Shown here in pieces: positions 1-5,339 of a stretch of DNA of 6,301 nt. Position numbers and translations under genes: made by a program. Location of the stretch: the NCBI GenBank assembly GCA_003022745.1, contig PXSU01000041.1, positions 1 to 6,301 of the forward strand, in the 5' to 3' direction. The notes beneath the pieces are model-generated. The model was not told the DNA's origin. It worked only from the letters and a program-made list of their open reading frames with translations, and did not search any database. The stretch is from Halobacteriales archaeon SW_9_67_25. Its GTDB lineage: Archaea; Halobacteriota; Halobacteria; Halobacteriales; Haloarculaceae. Each line of letters opens with the position of its first letter. Position 1 is the first letter of the stretch.

Positions 1-51
1 TGCCTCCCGGACCGCCTCGGGATTGTCCCGGACGAACTGCCTCGATAACAT
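1..51 (-). CDS. serS: Seryl-tRNA synthetase, N-terminal fragment (cut by window edge)
   Basis: Reading the minus strand from the ATG at 51-49 gives 17 codons, MLSRQFVRDNPEAVREA, open to the window edge. This matches the conserved start of bacterial-type seryl-tRNA synthetases, which begin ML-x-x-x-x-(L/V)R-x-NPE-x-V and enter the N-terminal tRNA-binding coiled-coil arm. The enzyme charges tRNA-Ser with serine in the cytoplasm. Only the first helix is visible; the catalytic domain (class II motifs 1-3) lies to the left of the window. A T-rich box about 27 nt upstream and no Shine-Dalgarno sequence suggest a leaderless transcript. The gene lies 101 bp downstream of the kinase on the same strand but appears to have its own promoter. 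The call rests on 17 residues, though the pattern is distinctive. Confidence 0.8.
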   Translation of the reverse strand, partial: MLSRQFVRDNPEAVREA

Positions 52-73
52 GTCACCGGGTTCTCGGTGCCGT

Positions 74-82
74 GGCAAAACC
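74..82 (-). promoter_or_regulatory. Probable TATA box of serS
   Basis: On the minus strand this reads GGTTTTGCC, centred about 27 nt before the serS ATG. That is where an archaeal TATA element sits when transcription starts at, or within a base or two of, the start codon. The serS start has no Shine-Dalgarno sequence, which fits a leaderless mRNA. Two other genes in the window have a similar TTTTG core upstream (1329-1336 and 2154-2160). Confidence 0.45.
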
Positions 83-152
83 GTGTCGCTCTCGCTCCCT
101 GGTCGGCCGTCCCGTGGCTCCACGTCGACCAGGGCTGTCGGTACGAGGCCCG

Positions 153-1280
153 TCAAAACCGGTCGAGGGAGACGTCGACGAACTCGCGGATTCCCCCGTA
201 GGTTGGCGTCGATCCCGTCCGGACGAACCTGCCCGCGGACGCGTTGCCGAGCACGGTACAGGCCGCGTCTGAAAGTCCGGCGAGGTCGCCCACGAGGTAG
301 CCCGCGTTGAAGTGGTCGCCGGCACTGGTGGTCATCGCCGGGGAGTCTGTCCGGGGCACTTCGACAATCGCGGTCCCGGTTTCCGAGACAGTCACCGACC
401 GGGAGGCCGAGTGACAGACGAAGCGGTCGACGCCGAGCGCGTCCAACGCTGTTTCGGCGGCGTCAGCGAGGCAGTCGCCCTCCTCGTCCGCCAGGGTACT
501 CGCCAGCGCCTCCGTCTCGAAGCGGTTGGCGCTGACCGTCACCGGGACAGTTTCGTTGGCCTCCGCGAGACGGGTAGCCCCCTCACGGAGCGTCTTCGCG
601 GGCAGCGAGCGGATATCCCCGGGATCGAAGAACAGGATGTCAGGGGGCGAGGCCTGGCGTTCCCAGGTCTCGGCGACGACCGAGGCCACCAGCGAGGGGA
701 GCGCCGACGTCACCGCCCAGTAGCCGACGCCGAAGACGTCGGTGCCGTCGAGGTAGGTAGCCAGTTCGTCCGGGTCAAGGCGGTCACACAGCGTCGGCCA
801 GTCCAGCCCGGCCGCATCGCCGCTCTCGACCAGCAGGAGCTTGCCGTCGTCGAACTCGACGGCGTCACAGTACCCCGGCTCGCCGACCGAGACCAGCGTC
901 GAGTCGGCGAACTCCGTGCTGAACGGCTCCGTCGGCGGCTGCCCGTAGGTGCCGACCATGGTCGTGGCCGCCCCGAGTTCGTCGAACGTCCGCGCGAGGT
1001 GACAGGCGTGCCCGCCGGTCCGGGTGCCCTCTTGTTCCCACTCGACGGTGAGGGAACTCTCGGCGGCCAGCGACTCGTTGACGCGGTCCCTGAGCGCGGC
1101 CAGCGTCTCCAGGCGGTCGAAGGCCGACGGACTGTGCCGGGTCTCCACCATGACCCTGACGTTGTCGACGATGCCGTCGAAGCCAAAGGCCAGGTCCCCG
1201 CCGTCGAACTCGGCAGGGAGAGCCTGCCGACAAGCATCAACGGCCTCGCGGGTCTCGGTCCCGGTAGCTCTCTCGTCCAT
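153..1280 (-). CDS. PfkB / ribokinase-superfamily carbohydrate kinase
   Basis: A 375-aa protein in the ribokinase fold family, which transfers a phosphate from a nucleotide to a hydroxyl of a sugar, sugar phosphate or related alcohol in the cytoplasm. Visible motifs in order: GFDGIVDN (about 33-40), the N-terminal substrate Asp region; GGHACHLA (89-96), the di-glycine motif after the lid; DPGDIR (219-224); NRFE (252-255), matching the metal-associated NxxE; and TTSAGDHFNAGY (317-328), the signature with D322 as predicted catalytic base. The frame is open further upstream to 1391, but ATG 1280 is chosen because the extra residues are low-quality and overlap the opposite gene's promoter and first codons, and a TATA-like box lies 31 nt before it. 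It is divergent from a DhnA-type aldolase, so a kinase-then-aldolase pathway is a reasonable inference. The substrate is not readable, and ADP- rather than ATP-dependence cannot be excluded, since ADP-dependent sugar kinases share the fold. No frame defects are seen. Confidence 0.85.
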   Translation of the reverse strand: MDERATGTETREAVDACRQALPAEFDGGDLAFGFDGIVDNVRVMVETRHSPSAFDRLETLAALRDRVNESLAAESSLTVEWEQEGTRTGGHACHLARTFDELGAATTMVGTYGQPPTEPFSTEFADSTLVSVGEPGYCDAVEFDDGKLLLVESGDAAGLDWPTLCDRLDPDELATYLDGTDVFGVGYWAVTSALPSLVASVVAETWERQASPPDILFFDPGDIRSLPAKTLREGATRLAEANETVPVTVSANRFETEALASTLADEEGDCLADAAETALDALGVDRFVCHSASRSVTVSETGTAIVEVPRTDSPAMTTSAGDHFNAGYLVGDLAGLSDAACTVLGNASAGRFVRTGSTPTYGGIREFVDVSLDRF

Positions 1281-1306
1281 ACTCCGAGGGCTGTCCCGAC
1301 GCCGCA

Positions 1307-1315
1307 CTAAACTTT
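1307..1315 (-). promoter_or_regulatory. Probable TATA box of the kinase gene
   Basis: Minus-strand sequence AAGTTTAG(T) is AT-rich within GC-rich surroundings and centred about 31 nt before the kinase ATG at 1280. The spacing suits a leaderless or nearly leaderless transcript. It supports 1280 over the longer upstream start at 1391, because the longer start would place this box inside the coding region. Confidence 0.45.
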
Positions 1316-1328
1316 GCCCATCGGCACC

Positions 1329-1336
1329 GTTTTGTC
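1329..1336 (+). promoter_or_regulatory. Possible TATA box of the aldolase gene
   Basis: GTTTTGTC lies about 33 nt upstream of the aldolase ATG at 1366, with no Shine-Dalgarno sequence between them, suggesting a start with a leader of only a few bases. The two divergent core promoters (this one and 1307-1315) are about 20 bp apart, so one regulator bound between or beside them could affect both genes. Confidence 0.35.
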
Positions 1337-1365
1337 GCCGGCCCGGCTCTGCGAACCTGAAATCG

Positions 1366-2110
1366 ATGACAGGACACACGCTGCTGGACACCCGGTCCGG
1401 AAACGCGGTCGTCGTCGCGCTCGACCACGGGCTGACGCTTGGCGCGCCCGAACGGTTCGAGGACCCGGCGGCGACCCTCGAGTCGGTCCTCGCGGGCGAC
1501 CCCGACGCGGTGCTCGTCGGGCCACACTTCGCCCGTCACCACGCGGACATGCTCGAACAGGCGGGCGTGGACGTGGTGCTCACGGCCGACGTCGTTGCGT
1601 GGTCGGTCTGCCCGGGCCGGGACGACGGCACGGACATCTGGACGCCGGCCTTCGACACGGAGTTCTTGCGCGCGCTCGACCCTGCCGGCGTCAAGACGGT
1701 GCTCGTGTTTGGCCGCGACGACACTGCGACTACCGCTCGTGGTCGAACCCGTGATGTGGGGCGGGCGCGTCCCCGACGAGGTCGAGTCCGACCCCGGATA
1801 CGTCGCCGACGCCCTCCGCATGGGCTGGGAGTACGGGGCTGACATCCTCAAGGCACCGTATACCGGCGACCCCGAATCGTTCGGCGAAATAGTCGAGAAC
1901 ACACCCGTCCCAGTAATGATCCTCGGCGGTCCACGGACGGGCACGACCTTCAGCCTGCTCGAGGCTGTCGAAGGCGCTATCGACGCCGGCGCTCGTGGCC
2001 TGATGATCGGCCGGGGTATCTGGAAGTCCGAGGACCCTGCGCGCACGGTCGAGGCGATCAACCGGATTGTCCACGACGGCGCCGGTGCTGCCGAGGTGTG
2101 GGAGCGATAG
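1366..2110 (+). pseudogene. DhnA-type class I aldolase, frame broken by an internal deletion
   Basis: Two reading frames together spell one class I aldolase of the DhnA (COG1830) type, a TIM-barrel enzyme that cleaves or joins aldol bonds through a Schiff-base lysine; relatives act on fructose 1,6-bisphosphate or similar phosphorylated ketoses. Frame one starts at ATG 1366 and gives about 119 residues, including VVALDHGLTLG (active-site Asp region), up to VLVFGRDD at about 1722. Homology then resumes one frame over at about 1724, with LPLVVEPVMWGG, DILKAPYTGD (predicted Schiff-base Lys codon 1850-1852), MILGGPRTG and GLMIGRGIW (phosphate-binding loops), ending at TAG 2110. The two parts total about 247 residues, against roughly 265 for the family as I know it. 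The helix between the GRDD strand and the LPLVVEP strand is missing, so this is a loss of 3n+2 bases, probably around 50-60, and not a single-base slip. Unshifted translation stops at 1842, before the lysine, so no active enzyme is expected. An assembly fault is an alternative explanation. Confidence 0.8.
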
Positions 2111-2153
2111 CGAGAACCGGCCGGGGAATCGGTTCGACTCCGGGAGGCGAACG

Positions 2154-2160
2154 CTTTTGC
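2154..2160 (+). promoter_or_regulatory. Probable TATA box of the MBL-fold hydrolase gene
   Basis: CTTTTGC is centred about 27 nt before the ATG at 2184 with a purine-rich stretch (GGGAGGCGAACG) just upstream, as expected for a BRE plus TATA element. There is no Shine-Dalgarno sequence before the ATG, so a leaderless transcript separate from the aldolase gene is likely. Confidence 0.45.
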
Positions 2161-2183
2161 CCGGGCGCGACGGCGACTCCGAC

Positions 2184-3030
2184 ATGGCAGTGGGCGACCT
2201 CCAGGAGGGGACGGTAGGCGACAGCACGGACATCTACTACCTCGACACGGGCGTGTACGGCACCGCCGAGTACGGTACGGTCTACATCCTCGACACCGAC
2301 CGGCCCGCCATCGTCGATACGGGCATCGGTACCGACACCGGTCCACCTCGACCACGCGGGCGGCGCCGGCTACCTCGCTGCCGAGTGCCCGAACGCCGAC
2401 GTCTACGTCCACGCCGTCGGCGCCCCGCACCTGGTCGATCCCGGGCGGCTCTGGGCAGGAACGAAGGCAGCCGTCGGCGACCTGATCGAGTACTACGCCG
2501 AACCCCGGCCGGTCCCCGAGGACCGCGTCGTCGAACTGTCCGGCGGCGACGGGATAGACCTGGGCGACCGGGCGCTCTCGGTCCACCACGTCCCGGGCCA
2601 CGCCCCCCACCAGGTGGCCCTCTACGACCCCGTCTCGGACGGCGTCTTCACCGCCGACGCCGCCGGTTCCTGCGCCGCCGGCCTAAACGCGCCGTACCCC
2701 GAGACGCCGCCGCCGACGTTCGACTTCGAGCAGTGTCTCGCCGACGCCGACCTGCTCGCCGACCTCGACCCGTCGGCGCTGTATCTTGGCCACTTCGGCG
2801 CCTGGGAGACCGGCGACCTGCTCGACGCGTACACCGACGCGCTCGAGGAGTGGGTCGCCGATGTGGAGCGTGCCCGTGGGCGCTTCGAGGACGAGGCACT
2901 CGTCGAGCACTTCGTCGAGCGGACGGGCGGGGAGGTCCGCCCCGACAGCGTCGCCGTCTGGGGCGAGTCGACCGCCCGCGCGAAGATGGCGATGAACGTT
3001 CGCGGAGTTCTGGGGTATCTGGACGGCTAG
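2184..3030 (+). pseudogene. Metallo-beta-lactamase-fold hydrolase (glyoxalase II-like), frame broken by an internal deletion
   Basis: Frame one starts at ATG 2184 (MAVGDLQEGTVGD...) and carries the first beta strands, IYYLDTGVYGTAEYG and PAIVDTGIGTD, then loses homology at about 2337. From 2341 the next frame reads VHLDHAGGAGYL and continues for 229 codons to TAG 3030, including HHVPGHAPHQ (third metal-site His region), FTADAAG (bridging Asp) and LGHFGAWE (late metal His). Enzymes of this fold usually hydrolyse thioesters or other esters with a two-metal centre. The motif should be HxHxDH, but the codon where the first His belongs is CCG, and the roughly 25 residues normally between the DTG strand and the motif are absent. 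A stretch of 3n+2 bases, perhaps 70-80, therefore appears deleted. Even a ribosomal frameshift would not restore a metal-binding enzyme. The gene looks to have its own promoter. The alternative to a true pseudogene is a sequence or assembly error. Confidence 0.8.
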
Positions 3031-3042
3031 GTCCTGTCCTGC

Positions 3043-3056
3043 CGGCCGCTTGGCCG
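3043..3056 (+). other. Short GC hairpin after the hydrolase gene
   Basis: CGGCC, a four-base loop GCTT, then GGCCG forms a perfect five-base-pair stem beginning 13 nt after the TAG at 3030. No T-run follows, and archaeal termination usually depends on T-runs rather than hairpins, so it could protect the mRNA 3' end or be chance in GC-rich DNA. Confidence 0.25.
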
Positions 3057-3089
3057 ACTCTCGGGGGCCGCGAACTCCCGGGCAGACGC

Positions 3090-3103
3090 CTGTCAACCGA
3101 CAG
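3090..3103. promoter_or_regulatory. Candidate operator: CTGTC-aacc-GACAG inverted repeat
   Basis: A perfect inverted repeat with five-base arms and a four-base centre lies 9 bp upstream of the TATA-like box at 3113-3118, at or next to where the BRE would be. A dimeric transcription factor bound here would contact the basal factors, so it could activate or repress the FAD oxidase gene. No regulator family is identified from the arms. Five-base arms can arise by chance. Confidence 0.3.
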
Positions 3104-3112
3104 ACAAAGGGG

Positions 3113-3118
3113 TTATAC
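3113..3118 (+). promoter_or_regulatory. Probable TATA box of the FAD oxidase gene
   Basis: TTATAC lies in an otherwise GC-rich spacer, preceded by AAAGGGG. Transcription would be expected near 3140, leaving a leader of about 35 nt that contains the Shine-Dalgarno site. This differs from the other genes in the window, which look leaderless. Confidence 0.5.
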
Positions 3119-3162
3119 TGTCCCTCCTGTATGTCGTAGTGTGATTACGAACACGAGACACA

Positions 3163-3169
3163 GAGGTGA
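3163..3169 (+). promoter_or_regulatory. Strong Shine-Dalgarno site that sets the GTG start of the FAD oxidase
   Basis: GAGGTGA is a seven-base perfect match to the complement of the archaeal 16S rRNA 3' end and lies 6 nt before GTG 3176. It decides the start in favour of this GTG. No comparable site precedes the other starts visible here. Confidence 0.7.
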
Positions 3170-3175
3170 GCGCCT

Positions 3176-4786
3176 GTGAGCGAGAACCGAACCCGGAGTT
3201 ACTGGGGCTGGGGGTACGTCGAGGAACACCCCGACCCGGACCGCATCGACGCCCTGCGGGAGCGGCTGGAAACCGAGTTCGGGTTTCCGGAACTCGACCT
3301 CGTGGACCCGCCGGACCTGGCCGACGTCGACGCGCCCGACCCCGGTCTCGACGGGCCGGGGTTCGATTTCTGCACGACCGAGCGCCGGAGCCGCGTCCAC
3401 CACACTTACGGCGACGCCTACCGCGACAAGGTCCGCGGCCTGCGAGGGGACTTCGAGCCGGCACCCGACCTGGTCGCCGAACCCGAGTCCGAGGAGGAGA
3501 TCGCGGACCTGCTCGCGTGGGCCACCGACGAACACGTCGCAGTCGTCCCCTACGGCGGCGGGACCAGCGTCGTCGGCGGCATTGAGGGCGGCGCCGTCGG
3601 GGGCGAGTACGCCGGCGTCGTCTCGCTGGACACGCGGGGAATGGACGACATCGTCGCCGTCGACGAGGAGTCGCGGCGGGCGCGCATCCAGGCAGGCGCG
3701 CTGGGGCCACAGATACAGGACGGCCTCGCCGACTACGGCTTCCAGTTGCGCCACTACCCGCAGTCCTACGAGTTCTCGACGCTGGGCGGGTGGATCGCGA
3801 CCCACGCCGGCGGGCACTTCGCGACAGACTACACGCATATCGACGACTTCGTCGAGAGCGCGCGGATGGTCACGCCCGCGGGCACCGTCGAGACGCGGGC
3901 GGTCCCCCGGACTGCGGCCGGCCCGAAGAACAATCACTTCATCCTCGGCTCGGAGGGGGCCCTGGGCGTCATCACCGAGGCCTGGATGGACGTCCAGCCC
4001 CGGCCGGCGGGCCGCTCGCGGGCGACCGTCCACTTCGCCGACTACGACGCGGCGGTCGCGGCCACGCGGGAGATTGCCCAGGCGCGTCTCTCGCCCGCGA
4101 ACTGTCGCCTCCTCGATGCCAACGAGGCGGCCATCTTCGAGGTTGCGGAGGGTGAGGACCACCTCCTCTTTCTGGGGTTCGAGTCGCTGCGCGAGTCGGG
4201 GTCGACACGGGAGAACCTCGCCGAGGCACTGGACATCTGCGAGGAGTACGGCGGCGAGTGCCCGCGCGGTCCCGTCCACGGCGACCGCGAGCGCGAGGAG
4301 ACCACGCCGGAGGACCGCTGGCGGACCGCCTTCATCGAGGCGCCGTACCTCTGGGACGCCTTCGTCCGCCTGGGCGTCATCTTCGACACCTTCGAGACCG
4401 CGATTCCGTGGTCGGGGTTCGAGGAGTTCCACGCGGACATCTACGCGGGGCTGACCGACGCGATGGAGGAGGCCTGTGGCATGGGGCACCTCTCGTGTCG
4501 GTTCACGCACGTCTATCCCGACGGTCCGGCACCCTACTACACGTTCGTCGCACCGGCCGAACGCGGCCGCGAACTCGAACAGTGGCGGTCGATCAAGGAG
4601 ACGGCCTCGGACATCATCGAGGACCACGGCGCGACCATCACCCACCACCACGCCGTCGGCCGCGTCCACCAGGAACACTACGAGCGCGAGACTGCCGACT
4701 TCCGCCAGTCACTCCGCGCCGTCAAGGACGCGTTCGACCCGGCGGGGATCATGAACCCCGGCGTGCTCTTTACAGGAACGGAATGA
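3176..4786 (+). CDS. FAD-linked oxidase of the alkyldihydroxyacetonephosphate synthase (AGPS) type
   Basis: A 536-aa flavoprotein of the VAO/PCMH (FAD_binding_4 plus FAD-oxidase C) superfamily, starting at a GTG set by the Shine-Dalgarno site at 3163. Features in order: an N-terminal SYWGWGY segment (8-14) typical of AGPS; PYGGGTSVVGG (125-135), the FAD pyrophosphate loop; YEFSTLGGWIATHAGG (198-213) and HFILGSEGALGVITEA (254-269), FAD-domain signatures; RFTHVYPDGPAPYYTF (442-457), with a Tyr pair near the place of the AGPS catalytic Tyr; a triple His at 490-492, as in the AGPS active site; and DPAGIMNPG (521-529). There is no signal peptide or membrane segment. True AGPS makes ether lipids from acyl-DHAP, but archaea make their ether lipids by another route, so the more likely role is oxidation of a 2-hydroxy acid or a DHAP-like phosphorylated substrate, with an unknown electron acceptor. 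The neighbouring kinase and aldolase fit carbohydrate catabolism. The family call is firm; the substrate is unknown. Confidence 0.9.
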   Translation: MSENRTRSYWGWGYVEEHPDPDRIDALRERLETEFGFPELDLVDPPDLADVDAPDPGLDGPGFDFCTTERRSRVHHTYGDAYRDKVRGLRGDFEPAPDLVAEPESEEEIADLLAWATDEHVAVVPYGGGTSVVGGIEGGAVGGEYAGVVSLDTRGMDDIVAVDEESRRARIQAGALGPQIQDGLADYGFQLRHYPQSYEFSTLGGWIATHAGGHFATDYTHIDDFVESARMVTPAGTVETRAVPRTAAGPKNNHFILGSEGALGVITEAWMDVQPRPAGRSRATVHFADYDAAVAATREIAQARLSPANCRLLDANEAAIFEVAEGEDHLLFLGFESLRESGSTRENLAEALDICEEYGGECPRGPVHGDREREETTPEDRWRTAFIEAPYLWDAFVRLGVIFDTFETAIPWSGFEEFHADIYAGLTDAMEEACGMGHLSCRFTHVYPDGPAPYYTFVAPAERGRELEQWRSIKETASDIIEDHGATITHHHAVGRVHQEHYERETADFRQSLRAVKDAFDPAGIMNPGVLFTGTE

Positions 4787-5339
4787 GCCGCCGGAGCAGC
4801 CCGCCGGAGGAGTCCTCCTCGACGGGCGTCCAGTCGAACTCCGCGGAATCGACCTCGCCGACGTCCTGTAGCACGTAGTCGGAGACCGACGCCGGCAGGT
4901 CCGTCGTGCCCGACTCCGCGGAGTTCTCCCCGGAGCCCAGCCCCCCGCCGTCGACGCGTAGTTCGCGCCCCTCCAGAAACCCCAGCTGGACGCCATCGAG
5001 GTCCCGGACGTCGACAGACGCCTCCCGGATCATCCCCTCGACTGTCGACGTCTCGGCGCCGCCGACGGCGTAGCCCGTCTCGACTGTCTCTCCCGGGTCT
5101 ATCTTGCGGATGAACTCGAGTGGGTCCCCTGAGTCCGACCATGGTTCCGTCTCGTACTCGGCGTCGATGGCGACCTGGGACTGGTCGACTCCCGGCGGCA
5201 CCGGTTGTTCGAGTCGGACGGCCACCGTGTCCGGATGTTCGTTCGCCAGCCGGAACGTGACCCGGTCGTGTGTCCTTTCGGCAGTCACCCGCACGTCGAT
5301 ATCGAGCGCGTCCATGGTTACGGTCACGCCATCCCTCAC
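4770..5339 (-). CDS. Hypothetical acidic protein, paralog of the upstream coiled-coil protein
   Basis: A 189-aa protein I do not recognise by name. Its GTG start at 5339 overlaps the TGA of the upstream gene (GTGA arrangement), implying translational coupling; ATG 5315, eight codons in, is a real alternative. Residues of about 9-115 form a probably beta-rich domain, with alternating strands such as ALDIDVRVTAE and RVTFRLANEHP. The segment EY-x-x-E-x-W, LEF, I-x-PGE-x-V-x-T-x-YAV and a following helix matches the upstream protein position by position, so the two are paralogs. A Gly/Ser/Glu-rich linker follows, then a tail containing DYVLQDVGEV and ending in the hydrophobic-basic GLLRRLIPFL, which might bind a partner or membrane surface. 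No catalytic motif, signal peptide or transmembrane helix is seen. The 3' end converges on the FAD oxidase with a 17-bp overlap (4770-4786). Confidence 0.75.
   Translation of the reverse strand: MRDGVTVTMDALDIDVRVTAERTHDRVTFRLANEHPDTVAVRLEQPVPPGVDQSQVAIDAEYETEPWSDSGDPLEFIRKIDPGETVETGYAVGGAETSTVEGMIREASVDVRDLDGVQLGFLEGRELRVDGGGLGSGENSAESGTTDLPASVSDYVLQDVGEVDSAEFDWTPVEEDSSGGLLRRLIPFL

Noticed and set aside
52..152. Gene or RNA in the 101-bp spacer between kinase and serS
   Set aside because: Short plus-strand frames here are Arg-rich shadows, and I see no tRNA or other RNA fold; only the serS promoter box is supported.
1281..1391. N-terminal extension of the kinase to an upstream start at 1391
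   Set aside because: The extra residues are Arg-rich and unlike the family, overlap the start of the opposite aldolase gene and would put the likely kinase TATA box inside the coding region. ATG 1280 fits better.
1715..1845. Programmed ribosomal frameshift in the aldolase
   Set aside because: There is no slippery heptamer or clear downstream structure, and a frameshift would not supply the missing residues between the two strands.
1237..2610. Long minus-strand open frame of 457 codons opposite the aldolase and hydrolase
   Set aside because: It is a GC-rich shadow frame: Arg/Pro/Ser-rich, unlike acidic haloarchaeal proteins, with no recognisable motif, while the opposite strand shows clear conserved motifs in both broken genes.
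3075..3150. TrmB-type sugar regulator site (TACT-N7-AGTA) near the FAD oxidase promoter
   Set aside because: TACT occurs at 3116-3119, but no AGTA follows at the required spacing.
3113..4678. Long minus-strand open frame of 521 codons opposite the FAD oxidase
   Set aside because: The plus strand encodes an unmistakable flavoprotein. The antisense frame has no family motif and is an effect of third-position GC bias.
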